Origin: Candidatus Saccharicenans sp.
Lineage (GTDB): Bacteria > Acidobacteriota > Aminicenantia > Aminicenantales > Saccharicenantaceae
Direction: 5' to 3'
Assembly: GCA_024653405.1 (NCBI GenBank)
Contig: JANLGB010000058.1
Coordinates: 415 to 10,130 of the forward strand
Length of the DNA: 9,716 nt
In this document: positions 1 through 5,318 of the stretch, piece after piece
How positions within the stretch are numbered: the stretch's first letter is position 1
How the letters are laid out: every line of letters begins with the position of its first letter
Translations under genes and position numbers: made by a program
The notes under the pieces: model-generated
The model's input: only the letters and a program-made list of their open reading frames with translations
The model's database searches: none
What the model was told of the DNA's origin: nothing

Positions 1-2218
1 GGTCCACCTCGGGGTCATCCTGCAGGGACTTGAGATGCCCGATGGCGATTTTTACCGGCAGGCAGGTTTCGGCCGGCTGCAGCTTGATCCCGGACTCCAT
101 GATTTCCAGGTTGGTTGGGGGAGAAATTTTTACCCGGTAGCCGAGCCGGGAAAAGAAAGTCACCCAGAAAGGCAGGAATTCTTGATAAACCGAGGCCGCA
201 GGTAACCCGACGGTCAAACCGGTAGTGGCCTGGGCTGAGATTAAGCCCTCCAGCAATTTTTCCCTGATGGTCAGCGGGTTGTGAAAATCATCAGCGGCCG
301 GGTCCAGGCGGGAGGCTGCGGTATAGCGTTCGCAGATATCGCCAAAATAAACCCGTTCTTTTCCTGATTCCACGGCCATCACCTGGCAGCGGTTGGGGCA
401 ATGACGGCACTCAAAATCAGTCAGCTTGAACGACTGGAACAATTTCTCCCGGATCTCGGCCAGGCCAGGTGATTTCTTCCCGGCCTTCCTGACCGCTTCC
501 CTGGCTTCAAGAGCTACCCCGATGGCTCCCGAAATCCGGTGGTAGGGATGAACCTTAATTTCTTTTCCCAGTAGCAGGGAGAAGGCTCGGACCACAGCCT
601 GGTTGGAAGCCACCCCGCCCTGGAACACGATATGCTGACCCACCGGTCTTCTTTCCACTACTTTTTCCAGGTAATTCCTGGCGATGGAATAAGCCAGTCC
701 GGCCACCAGGTTCGGTAGCGGTTGTCCCCGGGAGACCTCGTTTAAGAGTTCCGACTCCATGAAAACTGTGCAGCGGCTGCCCAGGTCGCAGGGTTGTCGG
801 GAGGCGGAAGCCAGGACGGCGAACTCTGTTTCCACCCGGAAGCCCATCTGGGCGGCTTGCTCTTCCAGGAAGGAGCCGGTCCCGGCGGCACAGATCTTGT
901 TCAGGTTGAAATCCACCACCCGTCCCTTTTCCACCTGAATGAACTTGGAATCCTGGCCACCGATTTCGAAGATGGTGTCGACTTCTGGAAAATAATGGCA
1001 GGCACTGCGCATCTGGCTGGTGATTTCGTTCTTGATGATGTCGGCTCTGAGCAGCCGGCCGGCCAGGTAGCGGCCGCTACCGGTGGTGCCGATGCCCAGG
1101 ATTTCTAATCCGGCCGGAAACCTGGAGAAAAGCTCCAGCAAGCCTTCCCGCAGCACTTCCAGCGGCCGACCCCTGGTGGGCAGGTAGACTCCGCTCAGGA
1201 CGGTGACCTGCTCGTCGACCAGGACCAGGTTGGTGCTGACCGAACCTATATCTATTCCCAAGTAACCCCGGGCCGGATAGTTTACCTTGGCGGTCGGCTC
1301 CGAAGGTAGGGAAGGAGGCAGTTCTCTGAGCGGCTTCAGAGCGGAAAACCGGCGGCCGGCAGCCGGCCTGGTTCCGGACAGGAGGTCTTCCAGGGCCGTC
1401 GCTGTAACTTCCTGGCGCCGGCTCAGCACCATTGCGGAGGTGCCTATGGATGGGAGGTAAGGCGATAATTCGGAATAGAGCAAAGCTCCCGCACTGGCGG
1501 CCAGCACTTCCTGGAAAGCCCTGACCACCCCGGCGTTCTTAATGATATTGCCGGCCAGGACCAGGGGCCAGGAAATCTTCTTTCCTTTGAGCAGGGAAGA
1601 GGTTACCGACCTGACCAGCGCCAGGCAGACTCCGTAAGCGATTTCTTCAGCCGGTGTACCCTTCTGCTGCAGGTGGATCATGTCCGATTTGGCGAAAACA
1701 CTGCAGCGGCCGGCGATGGCCGCACCTTTTTTGGCCCGGGCGGCCAGGGCCGAAAATTCTTCCACCGACAGGCGCAGGCGATAAGCCTGCTGTTCTAGAA
1801 ACAAGCCGGTCCCGGCGGCGCATCTTTCGTTCAGGGCGAAGTCGATAACTTCCGGGAAAATTTCACCGTCCGGAGCTACTTTCAGTTCCACCCAGCGGGC
1901 ACTTTCGGCTCCAATATCGAAAACTGACCGGGCTTGGGGAAAAACCAGCCCGGTTCCAGCCGCCAGGGCTGAAATCTCATTGACCTTGAAGACAGTTTCG
2001 GGAAAGGCCAGGCTGTTCTGACCCGCTCCGGTGACTGCGATTAAGAGGTCCTGCCCAGAGAGTGCAGCCAAGTTTCGTCTGACGATGGCTTTCAAGGCGG
2101 CCGGAAAATTTCCCCGGACCTGTTCGCTGTCTCGAAGGCGCAGTTGCCGCTCCGAGTCCAGGACCACCAGTTTTATGGATTGGAGACCGAGGTCGAGCCC
2201 GACTGCCAGAAAGCCCAT
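1..2218 (-). CDS. Tandem 2-hydroxyacyl-CoA dehydratase activase (BadF/BadG/BcrA/BcrD ATPase x2 + DUF2229), 3' end cut by window
   Basis: I translated this frame myself: 739 codons without a stop, running off the left edge. Enzymes of this family use ATP and a [4Fe-4S] cluster to inject an electron into 2-hydroxyacyl-CoA (or benzoyl-CoA type) dehydratases/reductases in the cytoplasm of anaerobes. Domain 1 (about 1-260) starts with VGLDLG, then DIGAES at 101-106, CAAGTG with C133, RCSVF with C172 and VLAGN at 220-224. Domain 2 (about 318-575) has GIDIGS at 321-326, GIGTTGSG at 375-382, the canonical GGQDSK at 420-425, CAAGTG with C443, RCTVF with C483 and FQGGVASN at 532-539. A cysteine cluster follows (C604, C607, C611, C629), then the start of DUF2229 from about 668. 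Such fused proteins are usually 1000-1500 residues, so a large part is missing here. The ATG start sits directly before the first ASKHA strand; a GGGAG lies 10 nt upstream and an AGGAG too close to use. It is last in the visible operon, 32 bp after the PFK-like gene. Family assignment is firm; the partner enzyme and substrate are unknown. Confidence 0.93.
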   Translation of the reverse strand, partial: MGFLAVGLDLGLQSIKLVVLDSERQLRLRDSEQVRGNFPAALKAIVRRNLAALSGQDLLIAVTGAGQNSLAFPETVFKVNEISALAAGTGLVFPQARSVFDIGAESARWVELKVAPDGEIFPEVIDFALNERCAAGTGLFLEQQAYRLRLSVEEFSALAARAKKGAAIAGRCSVFAKSDMIHLQQKGTPAEEIAYGVCLALVRSVTSSLLKGKKISWPLVLAGNIIKNAGVVRAFQEVLAASAGALLYSELSPYLPSIGTSAMVLSRRQEVTATALEDLLSGTRPAAGRRFSALKPLRELPPSLPSEPTAKVNYPARGYLGIDIGSVSTNLVLVDEQVTVLSGVYLPTRGRPLEVLREGLLELFSRFPAGLEILGIGTTGSGRYLAGRLLRADIIKNEITSQMRSACHYFPEVDTIFEIGGQDSKFIQVEKGRVVDFNLNKICAAGTGSFLEEQAAQMGFRVETEFAVLASASRQPCDLGSRCTVFMESELLNEVSRGQPLPNLVAGLAYSIARNYLEKVVERRPVGQHIVFQGGVASNQAVVRAFSLLLGKEIKVHPYHRISGAIGVALEAREAVRKAGKKSPGLAEIREKLFQSFKLTDFECRHCPNRCQVMAVESGKERVYFGDICERYTAASRLDPAADDFHNPLTIREKLLEGLISAQATTGLTVGLPAASVYQEFLPFWVTFFSRLGYRVKISPPTNLEIMESGIKLQPAETCLPVKIAIGHLKSLQDDPEVD

Positions 2219-2250
2219 GCTCCTAATGCTCCCGTCGCTAATATTTCATC

Positions 2251-3207
2251 TCAGGATAAAAGTTTTAGCAGCCGGTACTCCGCTTCAAACTTCAGTTTCT
2301 TCGGTTGAATGGCAATTTCCAGAGGCACCAGTTCTATTTTATCATCTTTAAGGGAAACGCAGCGGTCAGTTTCACCGGTCAGGAGAGATTCTACAGCAGC
2401 CTGGCCCAGCTTGGCAGCCAGGATGCGGTCAAAGGCGGTCGGCCGGCCGCCACGCTGAATATGGCCCAGGACGGCTATCCTGGTTTCCAGACCGGTCAGG
2501 CCGGTAATGGCCGTGGCCACCTCGGCCGCTCTGGCCCGTCCCTCGGCCACGATCACTATCCAGCTGACTTTACCCCGGGCGTTACCGGCCTGGATTTCGC
2601 GACAGATTTCTTCTAAAGAGAAATCCTGCTCCGGCAGCAGTACCTCTTCGCAGCCTCCGGCCAGGGCCACTTTCATCGCCAGGTAACCACAGTCACGGCC
2701 CATAACTTCTACCACGAAAATCCTTTCCAGGCTGGTGGCCGTGTCCCGGATTTTGTCCAGGGCGTCGAGGGCCACGTTAACCGCGGTATCTGCCCCCAGG
2801 CAGAAATCCACCCCGTTGACGTCGTTATCGATGGTGGCCGGAATACCCATCACCCTGATACCGTATCGGCTGGCCAGAAGATGAGCGCCGCTGAGTGAAC
2901 CGTTGCCCCCTATAACCACCAGACCATCAATCTTTTGTTCTTTAATGGTTTTCAGGGCCTGGAGCTGGCCGGCTTCGGTTAAGAATCTATCTGAGCGGGC
3001 TGATTTCAGGATGGTACCGCCCAGGTTGATGATCCCTGAGACCGACCGCCGGTCAAGGGCCAGGAGCTGGCCGTCGATCAAGCCATCATATCCCCTGAGA
3101 ACACCCATAACTTCAAGGTTGTGCCCGGCTGCCGTCCTGACCAGGGAACGCAGGGCGGCGTTAATCCCGGCGCAATCTCTGGTTATGACGGCGATTTTCT
3201 TGAGCAT
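2251..3207 (-). CDS. Phosphofructokinase-family protein (PfkA-like) with altered nucleotide-binding loop
   Basis: A 318-residue, full-length PfkA-type protein (E. coli PfkA is 320). The fructose-6-phosphate side matches the family: R162, MGR at 169-171, E222, R243, and H249 and R252 in GHIQRGG (248-254), nearly in E. coli numbering. The catalytic TIDND motif is intact at 125-129. The nucleotide side differs. The usual N-terminal glycine loop (TSGGDAPGMN or TGGDCPGLN) reads TRDCAGIN at 9-16, losing the di-glycine, and GGDGS reads GGNGS at 100-104, replacing the acidic residue equivalent to E. coli D103 with Asn. Family role: ATP- or PPi-dependent phosphorylation of fructose 6-phosphate in glycolysis. 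Because of these changes, catalysis, donor choice or even activity is uncertain; a sugar-phosphate-binding paralogue is possible. It lies 46 bp after the zinc-ribbon gene and 32 bp before the activase, in the same direction. The ATG is preceded by a weak GGAAAG. A 'pfkA' name would overstate what is shown. Confidence 0.9.
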   Translation of the reverse strand: MLKKIAVITRDCAGINAALRSLVRTAAGHNLEVMGVLRGYDGLIDGQLLALDRRSVSGIINLGGTILKSARSDRFLTEAGQLQALKTIKEQKIDGLVVIGGNGSLSGAHLLASRYGIRVMGIPATIDNDVNGVDFCLGADTAVNVALDALDKIRDTATSLERIFVVEVMGRDCGYLAMKVALAGGCEEVLLPEQDFSLEEICREIQAGNARGKVSWIVIVAEGRARAAEVATAITGLTGLETRIAVLGHIQRGGRPTAFDRILAAKLGQAAVESLLTGETDRCVSLKDDKIELVPLEIAIQPKKLKFEAEYRLLKLLS

Positions 3208-3253
3208 CTTTCCATCCGTTAACGATTGTTTTTGATATTACCAGAATCGGTCG

Positions 3254-3586
3254 TTAGTTTAAAGCTTGGCCGCAGTAGGGGCAGAAGCGAAAACCGGGCT
3301 CCAGCTGGCGGCCGCAGCCCCGACAGCGAAGTCCCTTATTTCCAGCGAAGTGCTGGTCGGCCGCTGGCCAGGCAGCTGGAACCTCGGCCGGAATTTCTAG
3401 CCCGCAATTTTCACAGAGCTGAACCGGGCGGCCTTTTTTAACGGGGCAGATGGGGATAAAAAATAAGTTTAGGTAATGATCAATTCTAATTCTGTAGAGC
3501 GTCGTCAATCCACACCGCGGGCAGACAGACGGAATTTCTTCCAGCTTTTTTATTTTAGGTGTGATGCCTCCAATAAAAAAGAACAT
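3254..3586 (-). CDS. Small double zinc-ribbon protein
   Basis: A 110-residue protein with nine cysteines. The first zinc ribbon is formed by CPRCG (C22, C25) and CENCG (C58, C61), with an additional C47 in a CPxKKG segment between the pairs. The second, at the C-terminus, has CRGCG (C88, C91) and CPYCG (C102, C105). A hydrophobic N-terminus (MFFFIGGI) is followed by lysines; it is too short for a confident membrane span. Such ribbons bind Zn2+ and usually mediate protein or nucleic-acid contacts, but no specific function can be read from this sequence. It starts 21 bp after the symporter stop, so it is almost certainly co-transcribed with it. A GGGAG about 12 nt before the ATG is a weak ribosome binding site. 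Structural type is clear; the biological role is not. Confidence 0.85.
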   Translation of the reverse strand: MFFFIGGITPKIKKLEEIPSVCPRCGLTTLYRIRIDHYLNLFFIPICPVKKGRPVQLCENCGLEIPAEVPAAWPAADQHFAGNKGLRCRGCGRQLEPGFRFCPYCGQALN

Positions 3587-3607
3587 CCGTTTGAGATTCT
3601 CCCGGGC

Positions 3608-5095
3608 TCAGTAGTGCCCTTTCATATATTGCATGTATTCTTCCACCCGCTCGGGCGACCTGGTCTTGAAGCTGATCAGAACTACCGCCAGGAAGGATAG
3701 GATAAAGGCTGGCACCCATTCCGACACCAGCGCCTTGAGCGAGGGAACCAGGTACCAGATAATTTCGGTGAGAGACCCCACCAGTATTCCGGCAATGACT
3801 CCGGCCCTGGTTGTTCTTTTCCAGTAGAGAGAAAGCAGAATGGCCGGGCCGAAGGCCGCTCCCAGGCCGCCCCAGGCGAAAAGCACCAGGTAGAAGACCA
3901 GCTTGTTGGCATAAGCGGCAAAGACCAGGGCCACCAGGGCCACCACCAGGGTTAAGACCCGACTGATTAACACCAGCCTTTTTTCCGGGATCTGCTTCTG
4001 GCTGGCGATTATTTTCTGGTAGGCATCGCGGACGACGGCCGAAGAAGCCACCAGCAACTGGGAGGAAGCGGTCGACATGATGGCGGCAAAGATGGCGGCG
4101 ATGGTCAGGCCAAACAGGAAAGGATGGAGATGCTGGGAGCCGAGCAGGGGATAGACGTTTTCCGGGTCCTGGCCTGGAAGATTGGTCACGTCCAGGTAAA
4201 GAGCCCTTCCGGCCAGACCGATAAAAATCGCTCCCCAGGCCATCAGCACATTCCAGAGGGTACCGATCAACCCGGTCTGGTTCAACTTTTCTGGCTGCTC
4301 GATGCTCATGTATTTATTAAGAATGTGGGGATTCCCGGGAGAGCCGAAGCCGATGCCCACGAAGCCCAGCCAGGCTCCGAAGCTGATGGCGAAGGTGTCC
4401 AGGTAACCGGGAGAAACATCTTTCAGCACGGAGAATAGCCGGCCCAGACCGCCGAAATGAATGATTGCTATGACCGGTAGTATCATCAGGGCGAAGATCA
4501 TGAACAGGGCTTGCAGGGTGTCAGTCCAGCAGACGGCCATGAAGCCGCCGAGAACGGTGTAGAAAATGACGATGGCCGCGGTTATCAGAATTCCCTGGAG
4601 TGGAGTCAGGTTGAAACTGGCGGCCAGGGATTTGCCGCCGGCGTTGAACTGGGCGGCCACGTAGGCGGTCATGAAAATTAAAATCGGGATCAGGGCAAAC
4701 AGCCGCAGGAGGTGGCGGCGGTCTTCAAACCTGGATTCCAGATAATCGGGTATGGTGATGTCGCCCATCTTTCCAGTGAAATAACGCAACCTTTTACCGG
4801 GAAAGATGAACATGAACAGTTCCACCAGGATGTAACCAACGACTGCCCAGACGGCCGAAACCCCGCGGCTGAAGGCCATTCCTGATACCCCGATCAGCAG
4901 CCAGGCCGAGCGTCCGGAAGTCACTGCTGCCAGGGCCACCACGAATGACTTCATCTTCCGGCCGCCCAGGAAAAATTCGCCGAGGCCACGCGAAGAAAAC
5001 CTGGCAGTAATGATCCCGACCGAGACCATCATGATCACGTACAGTAAGAAAGCAGCTAAAGCCCAGGGATTGGCATGAAGACCAAGGGTATTCAT
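3608..5095 (-). CDS. Sodium:solute symporter (SSS family, PutP-like)
   Basis: A 495-residue, strongly hydrophobic protein, close to the length of E. coli PutP (502), with roughly a dozen or more membrane segments. PutP-like signatures in order: the TM2 region TSGRSAWLLIG (59-69), GGFMAVCWTDTLQ (183-195, the family hallmark), SPGNPHILNKYM (252-263) and MSTASSQLLV (340-349). S341 and T342 in the last correspond to the Na2-site Ser/Thr of PutP, which supports Na+ coupling. The TM2 stretch carries Gly and Arg where PutP has D55 and M56, so substrate and the second ion site may differ. Family role: Na+-driven uptake of amino acids, organic acids, sugars or vitamins across the inner membrane; the substrate cannot be assigned here. 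The ATG overlaps the stop of an upstream 30-residue ORF (ATGA), with AAGGAGG 6 nt upstream inside a hairpin, which implies translational coupling. It faces a divergently transcribed prolyl oligopeptidase, hinting at proline or peptide-derived substrates by inference only. Confidence 0.93.
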   Translation of the reverse strand: MNTLGLHANPWALAAFLLYVIMMVSVGIITARFSSRGLGEFFLGGRKMKSFVVALAAVTSGRSAWLLIGVSGMAFSRGVSAVWAVVGYILVELFMFIFPGKRLRYFTGKMGDITIPDYLESRFEDRRHLLRLFALIPILIFMTAYVAAQFNAGGKSLAASFNLTPLQGILITAAIVIFYTVLGGFMAVCWTDTLQALFMIFALMILPVIAIIHFGGLGRLFSVLKDVSPGYLDTFAISFGAWLGFVGIGFGSPGNPHILNKYMSIEQPEKLNQTGLIGTLWNVLMAWGAIFIGLAGRALYLDVTNLPGQDPENVYPLLGSQHLHPFLFGLTIAAIFAAIMSTASSQLLVASSAVVRDAYQKIIASQKQIPEKRLVLISRVLTLVVALVALVFAAYANKLVFYLVLFAWGGLGAAFGPAILLSLYWKRTTRAGVIAGILVGSLTEIIWYLVPSLKALVSEWVPAFILSFLAVVLISFKTRSPERVEEYMQYMKGHY

Positions 5096-5184
5096 CTCTG
5101 GCCTCCTTTTCTAGAGGCCAGGACCAGAGCCAGGATTATGATCAGGGCTGGCATGAGGAACAGACCGAAGATGGTTGAAAACAT
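5092..5184 (-). CDS. 30-residue single-span membrane microprotein coupled to the symporter
   Basis: A small reading frame that ORF callers would normally skip. It starts at an ATG with a near-perfect Shine-Dalgarno (AAAGGAGGTG, GGAGG 5 nt before ATG) and ends in a TGA overlapping the symporter ATG. The peptide begins MFSTIFGLFLMPALIII, continues as one hydrophobic span to about residue 23, and ends in a basic tail (SRKGGQR), which predicts an N-out/C-in single membrane helix by the positive-inside rule. Several secondary transporters have tiny membrane partners (for example MetS with the NSS transporter MetP, and short accessory proteins beside SSS symporters). I do not see recognisable identity to a specific one. 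Likely roles are an accessory subunit of the symporter, or a translated leader whose main job is to open the downstream ribosome binding site. Position, ribosome site and overlap argue that it is genuinely translated; function is inference. Confidence 0.75.
   Translation of the reverse strand: MFSTIFGLFLMPALIIILALVLASRKGGQR
5096..5120 (-). promoter_or_regulatory. Hairpin covering the symporter Shine-Dalgarno
   Basis: Read on the minus strand, TGGCCTC (5120-5114) and GAGGCCA (5105-5099) form a perfect 7-bp stem, with five G-C pairs, around an 8-nt loop TAGAAAAG. The symporter Shine-Dalgarno AAGGAGG (5108-5102) lies across the loop and the 3' arm, and the ATG follows 3 nt after the stem. The 5' arm is inside codons 22-24 of the microprotein, so a ribosome finishing that peptide would melt the stem. 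This is the classical geometry for translational coupling. The pairing is seen in the sequence; its effect is inferred. Confidence 0.6.
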
Positions 5185-5187
5185 GGC

Positions 5188-5197
5188 CACCTCCTTT
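5188..5197 (-). promoter_or_regulatory. Strong ribosome binding site of the microprotein
   Basis: The minus strand reads AAAGGAGGTG, a long match to the 16S anti-Shine-Dalgarno, with GGAGG 5 nt from the ATG at 5184. It is the strongest ribosome site in the window and is what supports translation of the 30-codon ORF. Confidence 0.75.
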
Positions 5198-5206
5198 AGA
5201 TGGCAT

Positions 5207-5235
5207 AAAATACCATAGGCCGGATTTGTCTGCAA
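5207..5235 (-). promoter_or_regulatory. Candidate sigma70-type promoter for the leftward operon
   Basis: On the minus strand, TTGCAG (5235-5230) and TATTTT (5212-5207) are separated by exactly 17 nt. Matches to the consensus are 3/6 and 4/6. Transcription would begin near 5200, leaving about 16 nt of leader before the microprotein ATG, just enough to hold its ribosome site. The match is modest and the host's sigma preferences are unknown, so this is a candidate only. Confidence 0.35.
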
Positions 5236-5306
5236 TTTTTTCTGTGGAAATTCATCTGGCAGAAGCGAACAGTTTGTGTTATTAATAAGTTTAAAAATAT
5301 GTTGAC

Positions 5307-5312
5307 TGGAGG
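5307..5312 (+). promoter_or_regulatory. Ribosome binding site that selects the peptidase start
   Basis: TGGAGG ends 6 nt before the ATG at 5319 but only 3 nt before the in-frame TTG at 5316. The normal spacing favours the ATG, so the protein is taken as 712 residues. Confidence 0.7.
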
Positions 5313-5318
5313 CTCTTG

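Larger units (their letters stand above)
5185..5318. other. Divergent intergenic control region
   Basis: This 134-bp stretch separates the leftward symporter operon from the rightward prolyl oligopeptidase. It is the only long non-coding interval in the window and the only AT-rich one, especially 5279-5300. It contains the leftward candidate promoter and both ribosome sites. A 10-bp perfect AT palindrome (TTATTAATAA, 5279-5288) could be an operator half-way between the genes, but such AT palindromes arise easily. I could not assign a convincing -35/-10 pair for the rightward gene. Confidence 0.6.

Noticed and set aside
794..1108. 104-codon plus-strand open frame
   Set aside because: It is the complement of activase domain 2, including its GGQDSK and CAAGTG motifs; not a gene.
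3208..3258. Possible stem TAACGA/TCGTTA between the zinc-ribbon and PFK-like genes
   Set aside because: Six pairs, half of them A-T, with a loop of about 25 nt and no T-run; too weak to call a terminator or switch.
5274..5303. TTGTGT / TATGTT as a rightward promoter for the peptidase
   Set aside because: An 18-nt spacer and poor matches, and the start of transcription would fall on the ribosome binding site, so it cannot easily serve the ATG at 5319.
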